Positions 1 through 7,747 of a DNA stretch of 14,288 nucleotides are shown here, piece by piece. Numbering within the stretch: the first letter of the stretch is position 1; every line of letters starts with the position of its first letter. Source of the stretch: Marinilabiliales bacterium (GTDB lineage: Bacteria > Bacteroidota > Bacteroidia > Bacteroidales > UBA12077); contig PKTC01000460.1 of assembly GCA_002869305.1 (NCBI GenBank), positions 1-14,288 of the forward strand. Reading direction: 5' to 3'. Under the pieces are notes generated by a model. The model made no database searches and was not told the DNA's origin. It saw only the letters and a program-made list of their open reading frames with translations. The position numbers and the translations under genes are program-made.

Positions 1-1250
1 AATTACAGGAAGTTGATGCTTATTTACCAACAGAAAAAGGCGAGCCTCCTTTAGGAAGGGCAAAGAGTTGGCACACAGAAGAAGGATATCCTTATGAATT
101 AAGCACTATGCCGGGGTTTGCTGGATCATCAGCATATTATTTGCGTTATATGGATCCTAAAAACAACGAAGCGTTGGTTTCTAAAGAAGCTAATCAATAC
201 TGGAAAGATGTTGATTTATACATTGGAGGTACTGAGCATGCAACCGGACATCTTATCTATTCACGTTTTTGGAACAAATTTTTATTCGACATTGGTTGGG
301 TATGTAAAGATGAGCCCTTTAGAAAATTGATCAACCAAGGAATGATTCAAGGCAGATCAAATTTTGTATATAGAGTTAAAGGAACCAATAAATTTGTTTC
401 TTTAAGCCTAATAAAAGAATATGATGTTACTCCAATACATGTAGATGTCAATATAGTGCATAATGATATTCTGGATGTAGACGCATTTAAAAATTGGAAT
501 CCTGAATACAAAGATGCTGAGTTCATTTTTGAAGATGGAAACTATATTTGTGGATATGCTGTTGAAAAAATGTCCAAATCACTGTATAATGTTGTAAATC
601 CTGATGATGTAATCGAACAGTATGGTGCAGATACTCTTAGAATGTACGAAATGTTCTTAGGACCATTAGAAATGTCTAAGCCATGGGATACCAATGGCAT
701 TGATGGGGTGCATAAATTTTTACGAAAGTTTTGGAGATTGTTTCATGATGATCAAAACAAGATTAACCTTTCGGAGGAGAAAGCTAATGCTGATGAGTTA
801 AAAGTATTGCATAAAACAATCAAAAAAATCCAGGAAGATATTGAACGTTTTTCTTTTAATACATCAGTAAGTGCTTTTATGATTTGTGTGAATGAACTGA
901 ACGAATTAAAGTGCAATAAGAGAGAAATTCTAGAACCTCTAACCATTCTATTATCATCATTTGCTCCTCATATTACTGAAGAAATATGGAGCTTATGTGG
1001 AAAAACAAATAGTATTACTTATGTAAACTTCCCTAAATATGAGGATAAATATTTGGTAGAAAGTTCTTTTGATTACCCTGTTTCATTCAATGGAAAGATG
1101 AGGTTTAAGATACAATTACCAATGGATATTGATGCAAAAAGTGCAGAACAGAAAGTGTTAGAAAATGAATCGGCACAGAAATGGTTAGAAGGAAAAACAC
1201 CACGGAAAGTTATTTTTGTTCCGAAAAAGATTATTAATATTGTGATATAA
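1..1250 (+). CDS. leuS: Leucyl-tRNA synthetase, C-terminal part (5' end outside window)
   Basis: This is a class I aminoacyl-tRNA synthetase that charges tRNA-Leu in the cytoplasm. The frame is open from base 3, so about 415 C-terminal residues are visible of an enzyme usually about 900-940 residues long in this phylum. The HIGH motif and the editing domain lie off the left edge. Visible in order: the catalytic-core segment around STMPGFAGSSAYYLRYMDP, the Bacteroidota-type stretch TPIHVDVNIVHNDILD, the KMSKS ATP-binding loop (EKMSKSLYNVVNPDD, codons 567-581), the GADTLRMYEMFLGPLE segment, then the helical anticodon-binding domain and the small C-terminal domain ending PRKVIFVPKKI. An ATG at 108 is internal and is not the start. 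A YitT-family gene starts 14 nt downstream, so the two are probably co-transcribed. Identity is very secure; only the truncation by the window limits it. Confidence 0.97.
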   Translation, partial: LQEVDAYLPTEKGEPPLGRAKSWHTEEGYPYELSTMPGFAGSSAYYLRYMDPKNNEALVSKEANQYWKDVDLYIGGTEHATGHLIYSRFWNKFLFDIGWVCKDEPFRKLINQGMIQGRSNFVYRVKGTNKFVSLSLIKEYDVTPIHVDVNIVHNDILDVDAFKNWNPEYKDAEFIFEDGNYICGYAVEKMSKSLYNVVNPDDVIEQYGADTLRMYEMFLGPLEMSKPWDTNGIDGVHKFLRKFWRLFHDDQNKINLSEEKANADELKVLHKTIKKIQEDIERFSFNTSVSAFMICVNELNELKCNKREILEPLTILLSSFAPHITEEIWSLCGKTNSITYVNFPKYEDKYLVESSFDYPVSFNGKMRFKIQLPMDIDAKSAEQKVLENESAQKWLEGKTPRKVIFVPKKIINIVI

Positions 1251-1264
1251 CCAACAATACAGAA

Positions 1265-2119
1265 ATGAACAAGTTGCTAAAAAGTTTTAAGGCCTATTCG
1301 ATCATCACGTTAGGCCTTTTTATCAATGCATTAGGATGGACAGCATTTTTAATCCCTGCTGCAATTACTGGTGGAGGAATAACAGGTGTTGCAACCTTAA
1401 TATTTTATGCAACAGAAATTCCGCTTTGGATTCCATATCTGATCATAAATGCATTTCTAATCCTCGCAAGTATTAAGGTGTTAGGGAAAAATTTCGGGAT
1501 TAAAACAATTTATGCCACAGCAGTATTAACACTATTTTTCTCAATACTTCAAGGGATTATTGTTGAACCGATTGTTACTGAAAATTTTATGTCGTCGGTT
1601 GTTGGAGGTATTATGGCTGGTGTTGGTGTGGGAATTGTTTTTAGTCAGGGAGGTAGCACCGGAGGCACCGACATAATTGCGATGATGATTAATAAGTATC
1701 GAAACATCAGTCCCGGGAAAATAATTCTTTACGCCGATGTTCTAATTATATCATCTTCGTTCTTAATTTTTAAGTCAATAGAGAAAATCGTTTATGGTTA
1801 CGTAACAATGTCTATAACAGCTTATGCAATTGATTTAGTCTTAACAGGTGCTAAAAGAACTGTACAGGTGTTTATTTTCTCTAAAATGTATGATCAAATT
1901 GCAGAGAAAATAGCTGGCGATATGAATAGAGGTATTACTTTAATTGATGGAACTGGATGGTATTCTAAAAAGGAATCCAAGATATTAATGGTGTTAGTTA
2001 AAAAGCAGGAATCCAATACTTTATTACGAATTGTGAAAGAAATTGATCCGGATGCTTTTATTTCGGTTAATAGTGTTATGGGGGTTTATGGATTAGGTTT
2101 CGATAGAATAAAGACGTAA
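1265..2119 (+). CDS. YitT family (DUF161/DUF2179) integral membrane protein
   Basis: This 284-residue membrane protein belongs to the YitT family, whose biochemical role is not settled. The N-terminal two thirds hold about six hydrophobic segments (roughly residues 12-32, 40-72 as two, 80-100, 108-128, 150-170 and 175-195), including the family's glycine-rich GGSTGGTD motif at 129-136. The last ~65 residues form the soluble DUF2179 domain, recognisable from NRGITLIDGTGWYSKKE followed by DPDAFISVNSVMGVYGLGF. The ATG at 1265 lies 14 nt after the leuS stop and gives a normal family length. There is no strong Shine-Dalgarno site, as is usual here. A YitT gene beside leuS is an arrangement I recall from other Bacteroidota, often with rdgB, which is not between them here. 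Family assignment is firm; the transported substrate, if any, is unknown. Confidence 0.9.
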   Translation: MNKLLKSFKAYSIITLGLFINALGWTAFLIPAAITGGGITGVATLIFYATEIPLWIPYLIINAFLILASIKVLGKNFGIKTIYATAVLTLFFSILQGIIVEPIVTENFMSSVVGGIMAGVGVGIVFSQGGSTGGTDIIAMMINKYRNISPGKIILYADVLIISSSFLIFKSIEKIVYGYVTMSITAYAIDLVLTGAKRTVQVFIFSKMYDQIAEKIAGDMNRGITLIDGTGWYSKKESKILMVLVKKQESNTLLRIVKEIDPDAFISVNSVMGVYGLGFDRIKT

Positions 2120-2122
2120 ATA

Positions 2123-2154
2123 TTTGAAATTAAGGAATTTATTTTTTACATTCG
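2123..2154 (+). promoter_or_regulatory. Candidate Bacteroidota promoter for the M23 peptidase gene
   Basis: TTTG at 2123-2126 is followed after 20 nt by TACATTCG at 2147-2154. This matches the known Bacteroidota -33 TTTG and -7 TAnnTTTG elements with one mismatch in the -7 box and normal spacing. It would give a short leader of about 12-15 nt before the ATG at 2173. It is a pattern match only, in AT-rich DNA where chance matches occur. Confidence 0.4.
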
Positions 2155-2172
2155 ACGCAAATATCTAGTAAT

Positions 2173-3429
2173 ATGCATATTAAGAAAATATCAGTAATTA
2201 GTATAATTGGTATAGTTGTAATTTTAATTAGTTTGATAAAATCTTCTGAAAGTAGTATCCTCAGTAGGAACAAGAATATTTATGCGGTAGGTATTGATCA
2301 AAATATTATTTATCATGATATAAAAAAAGAATATGATATTACACTTGATTCTTTCAATGTGGTTCAAAATAGAATTCGACGAAATTACAATCTTGCAAGA
2401 TTATTAACGGAGGCTGGAGTTGAAAGAGACATTGTAAACAAAGCAACCTATCGTTCGTCTGAGGTATTCAATATAAGAAATATAAAAGCAGGAAATCATT
2501 ACAAGTTATATTATACAAAAGATAGTGCTCAAACCTTAAAGTATTTTGTTTATACACATAGTCCAACAGAGTATTTAAAAGTATCTCTTGGCAGTGAGCC
2601 TAATGCCATTAAAGGAGAAAAAGAAATTACGATCGTTAGAAAAACCTGTTCTGGTATAGTATCTTCGTCTCTTTGGTCTACTATGATTGAAAACAATATT
2701 GATCCTATGATGGCTATAAGATTATCGGAAATTTATGCGTGGACTGTTGATTTCTTTGGTTTAGAGGAGGGAGATAAGTTTAAGGTTATTTACGACGAAC
2801 AGTTTGTAGATAGCATACCAATAGGTATAGGTGAGATTTATGCTGCTAGTTTTAATCATCGTGGTGAAGAGCTATTGGCATATGAATTTGAGCAAGATGG
2901 TATAAAAAGTTTCTTTGATGAGAATGGGAAAAGCTTACGTCGCCAATTTTTAAAAGCACCACTTAGATTTTCAAGAATAAGTTCTGGTTACTCAAACAGT
3001 AGAATGCATCCAATATTAAGAATCAGAAGACCGCATCGAGGGGTTGATTACGCAGCTGCGGCGGGTACGCCAATATATAGCATTGGAGATGGAACGGTAA
3101 TTGCAAAAGGATACACAAAGTCTGCTGGATATTACATTAAAGTACGTCATAATAGTGTATATACTTCCGGTTATAATCATTTGTCAAGATATCCCAAAGG
3201 AATAAAAAAAGGACAAAGAGTTTCTCAAGGGCAAATTGTTGGTTATGTGGGAAGTACTGGTTATGCCACAGGACCTCATTTGGATTTTAGGATGTGGAAA
3301 AATGGTTATGCAGTTAACCCGCTTTCAATTAAAGCTCCTCCGGTTAATCCCATTTCAGAGAATGAATTACCTTCCTATCAAAATGCTATTAGTTCCCTAA
3401 AACAAGAGCTGGATAAAATAGAATCATAA
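2173..3429 (+). CDS. M23 family peptidoglycan endopeptidase (MepM/Csd3-like)
   Basis: A 418-residue envelope zinc metallopeptidase predicted to cleave peptide cross-links of peptidoglycan. Residues 6-23 are a hydrophobic signal anchor. Residues ~60-140 resemble the regulatory N-terminal domain of MepM/Csd3-type enzymes, and ~170-245 the second domain (MAIRLSEIYAWTVDFF, then GDKFKVIYDE). The LytM/M23 catalytic domain is at ~268-388: HRGVD gives zinc ligands H288 and D292, YNHL gives H336, and GPHLDFR gives H369. The second His of the canonical HxH motif is Asp (D371), a candidate alternative zinc ligand; some Bacteroidota members of this family also vary here, so the enzyme is not necessarily dead. 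The C-terminal ~30 residues are a polar tail. The gene has its own candidate promoter and is followed by 168 bp of non-coding DNA. Its closest role is cell-wall remodelling during growth. Confidence 0.93.
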   Translation: MHIKKISVISIIGIVVILISLIKSSESSILSRNKNIYAVGIDQNIIYHDIKKEYDITLDSFNVVQNRIRRNYNLARLLTEAGVERDIVNKATYRSSEVFNIRNIKAGNHYKLYYTKDSAQTLKYFVYTHSPTEYLKVSLGSEPNAIKGEKEITIVRKTCSGIVSSSLWSTMIENNIDPMMAIRLSEIYAWTVDFFGLEEGDKFKVIYDEQFVDSIPIGIGEIYAASFNHRGEELLAYEFEQDGIKSFFDENGKSLRRQFLKAPLRFSRISSGYSNSRMHPILRIRRPHRGVDYAAAAGTPIYSIGDGTVIAKGYTKSAGYYIKVRHNSVYTSGYNHLSRYPKGIKKGQRVSQGQIVGYVGSTGYATGPHLDFRMWKNGYAVNPLSIKAPPVNPISENELPSYQNAISSLKQELDKIES

Positions 3430-3597
3430 AAATTTGGGTATAGTATTAAGTAATTTTAGAATTCTAGTTTCTTTATTATTTGTAAAGGCCTCAACTGTAA
3501 AGAGTTGGCATATTTATTTGTTTTTTGGCTTGAATTTTGTTTTGATTCAACTACAGAACATAATCTTTAGCTAAAATAATAAGAAAGGAAGTGCAAG

Positions 3598-4710
3598 ATG
3601 AAAAATATACTAGTAATAATACTCGTTTTAACAAGTTCTTTGGTAGCAGTTGCTCAAGACGTAACAACCGTTAGTGCAAATGAAGATATCAGTGAAAACC
3701 TTAATTTGGAGGCAATCGCTTCTATTTTTGGTGAATCGAAAGATTTAGAAGATTTTGAATACAAACTAAACGATCCTGAGTTAAAAATATCAAATTTAGA
3801 TCTAAATAGAGATGGATATGTTGATTATTTAAGGGTTGTAGAGAACTCTGAAGGCCAAACATTTTTAATTACTATTCAGGCTGTTATAGGTAAGGATATC
3901 TATCAGGATGTCGCTACAATAGATGTTGAAAAAGACCATAGTGGAAAAACTCACGTGCAGGTTGTGGGAGATGTGTATTTATATGGTCCAGATTATATAA
4001 TTGAACCAGTATATGTATATTCGCCACCTGTGGTTTTGTATTTTTGGGGTCCAACATACCATAGATGGCATTCTCCATATTATTGGCAACATTATCCGGT
4101 TCATTATCATTCTTGGCATCCATATTCATGCAATATGTATTATGGTAATATTCATTTGCATGTTAATCATCAACATATATATTATTACCCGGGTGCAAGA
4201 AGAAGCTCAAGGGCTTATCATATGCATACTATAACTAGAAGAAATGACTATGGAAGAACGTATCCGGAAAGATCTTTTACTTCTCGAAACAGAGGGGTAA
4301 GAAATTCTTATGAACTTAGCAGAGTTAGAGGAGAGAGTCATAGTACTACAAGAAGTCGCTCTGCAACTGCTGTAAAGCGATCAAATACAAGAGTTGGAAA
4401 TACTACACATTCAAGAAATTCTGGTTCGTTAAGCTCAGAAAGATCGTCTAATAAATCTCAAAGATCTTCAGCTTATTCAAATCAATCAAGAACTCGTAGC
4501 GGACAGGTTAATAGACCCGGAAATTCAAGAACTTATAATAACAGACAGGTATCAGAGAGATCTGAGCGCGGTAAAACAAGAAATTCAAATTCAAGTACAA
4601 GAGTGCATAAACAAAGCAGAAATTCGCATTCAGCCAACAGGAATGAAGGTAGATCAAGAAATGCCGGATCGGGAAATTCCACCAGCAATGAGAGAAGTAA
4701 ACGAAGATAA
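3598..4710 (+). CDS. Secreted protein: EF-hand-like loop, His/Tyr/Trp-rich middle, Arg/Ser-rich tail
   Basis: I recognise no characterised function. The 370-residue product starts with a clear signal peptide (residues 1-20, cleavage near VAVAQ/D). Residues 30-130 form a compact acidic domain containing DLNRDGYVD at 68-76, where D68, N70, D72, Y74 and D76 fit a calcium-binding EF-hand/dockerin-like loop. Residues ~135-210 are extremely aromatic and histidine-rich, with 12 His between 155 and 210 beside many Tyr and Trp; this could bind metal or insert in a matrix. Residues ~211-370 are low-complexity Arg/Ser/Asn, strongly basic and presumably disordered. The start is supported by AAAGGAAGTG 5-14 nt upstream, one of the better Shine-Dalgarno sites here. 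The next gene, a barrel lipoprotein, follows after 32 nt and is probably co-transcribed. From memory, similar secreted proteins recur in Bacteroidota as hypothetical proteins. Coding status is secure; function is open. Confidence 0.88.
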   Translation: MKNILVIILVLTSSLVAVAQDVTTVSANEDISENLNLEAIASIFGESKDLEDFEYKLNDPELKISNLDLNRDGYVDYLRVVENSEGQTFLITIQAVIGKDIYQDVATIDVEKDHSGKTHVQVVGDVYLYGPDYIIEPVYVYSPPVVLYFWGPTYHRWHSPYYWQHYPVHYHSWHPYSCNMYYGNIHLHVNHQHIYYYPGARRSSRAYHMHTITRRNDYGRTYPERSFTSRNRGVRNSYELSRVRGESHSTTRSRSATAVKRSNTRVGNTTHSRNSGSLSSERSSNKSQRSSAYSNQSRTRSGQVNRPGNSRTYNNRQVSERSERGKTRNSNSSTRVHKQSRNSHSANRNEGRSRNAGSGNSTSNERSKRR

Positions 4711-4742
4711 AATAATACTCTAATCATCTAATTAATTTAACT

Positions 4743-5456
4743 ATGAAAAGGTTGAAATTATCAAAAGTTACTAGGTATTACTATATTGTAGTAATAGTAG
4801 TTAGTATTATGACATCATGCTCTCCGGAATATGTACCTAACATGGTAAACTCGCCAATGCTAAGTAATCGGGGGGAGTTTCAAGCTTCCATTGCCACTGG
4901 CACAAGTAATTTCGATGCTCAAACTGCTTTTGCAATTACGGATAATATTGGAATTATGGTTAATGGTAGTTTTGGAAACGAAACCAATGACTCAACAGAC
5001 GACTTTCATAAACATGCATTTGTTGAAGCTGGGATTGGTTATTTCGAGAAAATAGGCAGTAAAGGTCGATATGAGATATATGGAGGGTATGGAACAGGTA
5101 AAGTTGAAGGATATTACGAAACTTCTCTTTTCGATTCTCAAATTACAGAGGCAAAATACAATAGATTTTTTGTTCAGCCGGGTATAGGAATTTCAACGGG
5201 TATTTACGATGGCAGTTTTTCACCAAGATTTGCAGTGGTTCAAATGGATCCAAACGGTGCAGATTTTCGAACAGGAAAATATAATTTATTTTTTGAACCT
5301 GTGATAACTTCAAAAGTTGGCTTTAAATATGTTAAGTTTATATTTCAGTTTGGTGTATCTGTGCCATTTGGAGATGAAAATCTTAATTACGATTATCAGC
5401 CATTTATAATGAATATTGGATTGAATTTAAATTTAGGGAGGAGATATGATTTTTAA
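4743..5456 (+). CDS. Predicted outer-membrane beta-barrel lipoprotein
   Basis: A 237-residue protein of unknown specific function. After a basic N-terminus, residues 12-24 are hydrophobic and lead into IMTSC, a lipoprotein signal that would lipidate C26 (the -3 residue is Met, slightly off the usual Leu/Val). The mature part alternates short hydrophobic and polar stretches with many Gly and aromatic residues, for example YEIYGGYGTGKVEGYYE and FVQPGIGISTGIYDGSF, as in an 8-stranded outer-membrane barrel. It ends in a C-terminal Phe (GRRYDF), the usual barrel terminus. It lies 32 nt behind the secreted His-rich protein, so a shared envelope role is plausible but inferred. Its stop codon interlocks with that of the convergent purN. 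A bare membrane-anchored periplasmic domain is the alternative reading. Confidence 0.82.
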   Translation: MKRLKLSKVTRYYYIVVIVVSIMTSCSPEYVPNMVNSPMLSNRGEFQASIATGTSNFDAQTAFAITDNIGIMVNGSFGNETNDSTDDFHKHAFVEAGIGYFEKIGSKGRYEIYGGYGTGKVEGYYETSLFDSQITEAKYNRFFVQPGIGISTGIYDGSFSPRFAVVQMDPNGADFRTGKYNLFFEPVITSKVGFKYVKFIFQFGVSVPFGDENLNYDYQPFIMNIGLNLNLGRRYDF

Positions 5457-6019
5457 CTATTAATTAATTTATCAATAACTTTTGGAAAGTGTGCGTATTC
5501 TAATTCGTGCACTTTTTTTGTAACATCATCGGGAGTATCTGTTGCAAGAACAGAGCATTTTGCTTGAAAAATGACATTTCCTTTATCGTATTCATTATTT
5601 ACATAATGAATGGTAATTCCTGATTCTTTCTCTTTATTTTTAACAACAGCTTCATGTACTTTGGAGCCATACATCCCTTTGCCTCCATATTTTGGTAAAA
5701 GGGCTGGATGTATGTTTATTATCTTGTTGGGATAAGCTTTTACCAATGTTTCTGGAACCAACCATAAAAAACCAGCGAGAACAATGAAGTCAATGTTGTT
5801 ATCTTGGAGTATTTCAAGGACAGTATTGCTTTCATAGAACTCCGGTCGAGAAAAAATATGATATTTAATTCCATGATTTATAGCTCTTTGAATAACATAG
5901 GCATTTTTATTGTTCGAAAAAATGAAGGAGATTTCAATTTTTTTATTTTCTTTGAAAAAATTAATAATATTTTCGGCATTTGTGCCGGACCCGGATGCAA
6001 AGATTGCTATTCTGTTCAT
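5453..6019 (-). CDS. purN: Phosphoribosylglycinamide formyltransferase (GART, PurN)
   Basis: A cytosolic enzyme of de novo purine synthesis that moves the formyl group of 10-formyl-THF onto GAR. The 188-residue product matches the usual PurN length. The N-terminal phosphate-binding loop is FASGSGTN (residues 7-14). The catalytic set known from E. coli PurN is present: N102 and H104 in INIHPALLPKYGG, and D145 in NNEYDKGNVIFQ. The GKGMYG segment after LLPKYGG is the form I associate with Bacteroidota PurN. The ATG at 6017-6019 directly precedes NRIAIFASGSGT, leaving no better start. It is divergent from acpP across 197 bp and convergent with the lipoprotein gene, sharing 4 bp. No other pur genes lie nearby. 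The enzyme draws on the same one-carbon pool as the 5-formyl-THF cyclo-ligase at 11462, but they are not in one operon. Confidence 0.96.
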   Translation of the reverse strand: MNRIAIFASGSGTNAENIINFFKENKKIEISFIFSNNKNAYVIQRAINHGIKYHIFSRPEFYESNTVLEILQDNNIDFIVLAGFLWLVPETLVKAYPNKIINIHPALLPKYGGKGMYGSKVHEAVVKNKEKESGITIHYVNNEYDKGNVIFQAKCSVLATDTPDDVTKKVHELEYAHFPKVIDKLINS

Positions 6020-6042
6020 TTAAATATTGTTATGAGCGTGTG

Positions 6043-6060
6043 AAGCCAGTTAAATGGCTT
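6043..6060. repeat. Inverted repeat AAGCCA / TGGCTT in the purN-acpP spacer
   Basis: A perfect 6-bp inverted repeat (6043-6048 and 6055-6060) around a GTTAAA spacer, 24 bp upstream of the purN start codon. It could be an operator for purN or a small hairpin in its leader. It has no T-run to make it a convincing terminator. Confidence 0.45.
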
Positions 6061-6081
6061 AATTATTCAAAAAATAAATAC

Positions 6082-6117
6082 AAAAATGGCTTTAAAAATT
6101 CAAAAAAAGCTATTTTT
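6082..6117. repeat. Imperfect 12-bp inverted repeat in the purN-acpP spacer
   Basis: Arms AAAAATGGCTTT (6082-6093) and AAAGCTATTTTT (6106-6117) pair over 12 positions with one G-T wobble across a 12-nt loop. The GGCTTT/AAAGCT core between A- and T-runs looks like a weak bidirectional terminator. It could stop plus-strand read-through past purN, since the lipoprotein gene lacks a terminator of its own. The left arm repeats the TGGCTT half of the neighbouring inverted repeat. Confidence 0.4.
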
Positions 6118-6140
6118 ACATCAAAAAATAAAGAAATATT

Positions 6141-6172
6141 TTTGATTTATCACAGTTAATTATATTTCTTTG
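6141..6172 (+). promoter_or_regulatory. Candidate promoter for acpP-fabF-rnc
   Basis: TTTG at 6141-6144, then 20 nt, then TTTCTTTG at 6165-6172, matching the Bacteroidota -33/-7 pattern with one mismatch in TAnnTTTG. Transcription would begin near 6177-6180 and give an AT-rich leader of about 40 nt before the acpP ATG at 6217. The position just ahead of a highly expressed gene supports it. Confidence 0.5.
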
Positions 6173-6216
6173 CACTGTTAAAAAATAAACTTAATTATTA
6201 ATTAAAACTTAAAGTT

Positions 6217-6453
6217 ATGTCTGATACTGCATCAAGAGTAAAAGCAATTATCGTTGATAAGTTAGGAGTTGACGAAAACGAAGTTACACCAGAAGCTAGT
6301 TTTACTAACGACTTAGGTGCTGACTCTCTTGACACTGTTGAGTTAATTATGGAATTCGAAAAGGAATTCAATATTTCTATTCCAGATGATCAAGCAGAAA
6401 ACATTGGCACCGTTGGTGATGCTATTAATTATATTGAAGAGCACGCTAAGTAA
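6217..6453 (+). CDS. acpP: Acyl carrier protein
   Basis: The carrier of growing acyl chains in type II fatty-acid synthesis, cytosolic, 78 residues, which is the standard length. The phosphopantetheine attachment serine is S37 in GADSLDTVELIMEFE, the signature of helix II. The protein is strongly acidic, as expected. The ATG at 6217 gives the usual N-terminus SDTASRVKAIIVDKLG. It is followed after 40 nt by fabF, the condensing enzyme that uses it as substrate carrier; acpP-fabF-rnc is a very widely conserved order in bacteria. The leader upstream carries the candidate promoter for the whole cluster. Codon choice looks more regular than in neighbouring genes, consistent with high expression. 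Confidence 0.98.
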   Translation: MSDTASRVKAIIVDKLGVDENEVTPEASFTNDLGADSLDTVELIMEFEKEFNISIPDDQAENIGTVGDAINYIEEHAK

Positions 6454-6493
6454 TTTTTAATATCATTAAATCTTGTTTTAAATTTTAAATGTT

Positions 6494-7747
6494 ATGGAAT
6501 TCAAACGTGTTGTAATTACTGGACTAGGTGCTATTACACCGATCGGAAGCAATGTTGAAGAATATTGGAAAAATTTAATGGATGGAGTTAGTGGTATCGA
6601 CCTAATTACTCGCTTTGATGCATCTAAATTTAAAACAAGATTTGCTTGTGAAGTAAAAGACTTCGACTCAAATCAACATTTTGACAGAAAAGAGGCTAGA
6701 AAACTGGATCGTTTTGCGCAGTATGCTTTAGTCGTGGCTGAGCAAGCAATTCAGGATTCTAAACTTGATCTGAATGCTATCAATCATGATAGAGCAGGTG
6801 TTATTTGGGGATCAGGCATTGGTGGAATTGATACTTTTTTGGAAGAAGTTAGGAATTATGTAAATGGCGATGGATCGCCACGATACAGTCCTTTCTTTAT
6901 TCCAAAGATGATTTCGGATATAGCCGCTGGGCATATATCTATGAAATATAATTTTAGAGGACCTAATTTTACTACAGTTTCTGCATGTGCTTCATCAACC
7001 AACGCTATGATTGATGCACTTAACTATATTCGATTAGGAAAGGCTGATATTTTTATAACTGGTGGATCGGAAGCTTCAATTAATGAAGCCGGAATGGGCG
7101 GATTTAATTCTATGCAAGCTTTATCTACTAGAAACGAAGAGTATAAAACGGCCTCTCGTCCATTTTGTAATACGCGCGATGGATTCGTAATGGGAGAAGG
7201 TGGTGCTGCACTTATTTTTGAAGAACTGGAGCATGCAAAGAAGCGAGGAGCTAAAATTTATGCAGAAGTTGCCGGCGGAGGTTTATCTGCAGATGCTCAT
7301 CATCTTACAGCTCCACATCCTGAAGGTTTAGGAGCAATGAACGTAATGAAAAATGCGTTGGAAGATGCTAATCTAAAACCAGAGGACATTGATTACATTA
7401 ATGTTCATGGAACAGCAACTCCTCTTGGCGACGTAGCAGAATTGAAAGGTATTAAAGAAGTTTTTGGTGAACAAGCATATAAAATGAATATAAGTTCTAC
7501 CAAATCGATGACGGGTCACTTATTAGGTGCTGCTGGAGCTATTGAAACGTTAGCAGCATTATGTGCTGTTGTTAATGGTGTTGTCCCTCCTACAATTAAT
7601 TTGCAGGAACTTGATCCAAATATTGATAATAAGCTGAATTTAACATTTCATAAAGCGCAAAAAAGAGAAGTTAGAGCAGCTTTAAGTAATACATTTGGCT
7701 TCGGTGGTCATAATGCTTCGGTAATTGTTAAGAAATATACAGAATAG
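6494..7747 (+). CDS. fabF: Beta-ketoacyl-ACP synthase II
   Basis: The elongating condensing enzyme of type II fatty-acid synthesis: it accepts an acyl chain from acyl-ACP and joins it to malonyl-ACP with loss of CO2. At 417 residues it is full length for FabF. The Cys-His-His triad is intact: C165 in TVSACASSTNAM, H305 in NVHGTATPLGD and H342 in SMTGHLLGAAGA, with the conserved K337 just before the latter. The C-terminal glycine-rich loop NTFGFGGHNAS is also present. The start MEFKRVVITGLGAITPIG is the standard N-terminus. It sits between acpP (40 nt upstream) and rnc, whose reading frame begins inside the last codons of fabF, suggesting translational coupling. FabF rather than FabB is favoured by length and by the acpP-fabF-rnc order. 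Confidence 0.97.
   Translation: MEFKRVVITGLGAITPIGSNVEEYWKNLMDGVSGIDLITRFDASKFKTRFACEVKDFDSNQHFDRKEARKLDRFAQYALVVAEQAIQDSKLDLNAINHDRAGVIWGSGIGGIDTFLEEVRNYVNGDGSPRYSPFFIPKMISDIAAGHISMKYNFRGPNFTTVSACASSTNAMIDALNYIRLGKADIFITGGSEASINEAGMGGFNSMQALSTRNEEYKTASRPFCNTRDGFVMGEGGAALIFEELEHAKKRGAKIYAEVAGGGLSADAHHLTAPHPEGLGAMNVMKNALEDANLKPEDIDYINVHGTATPLGDVAELKGIKEVFGEQAYKMNISSTKSMTGHLLGAAGAIETLAALCAVVNGVVPPTINLQELDPNIDNKLNLTFHKAQKREVRAALSNTFGFGGHNASVIVKKYTE

Noticed and set aside
3491..3507. CAACT / AGTTG inverted repeat after the M23 gene
   Set aside because: Only five pairs around a six-base loop and no T-run directly after; too weak for a terminator in AT-rich DNA.
3536..3568. TTTG-N21-TAATCTTT as a promoter for the His-rich secreted protein
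   Set aside because: Only about half of the fixed -7 positions match, and TTTG is frequent in this stretch. The gene surely has a promoter in 3430-3597, but I cannot place it.
4001..4234. 77-codon open frame, very hydrophobic, rich in Ile and His
   Set aside because: It is a shadow in another frame of the His/Tyr-rich segment of the secreted protein; the composition follows from that low-complexity codon pattern.
5436..5463. Good Shine-Dalgarno (GGGAGGAG) before ATG at 5446, opening a five-codon frame
   Set aside because: It lies in the Gly-Arg-Arg codons at the end of the lipoprotein gene and the frame stops at once; chance is the simplest explanation.
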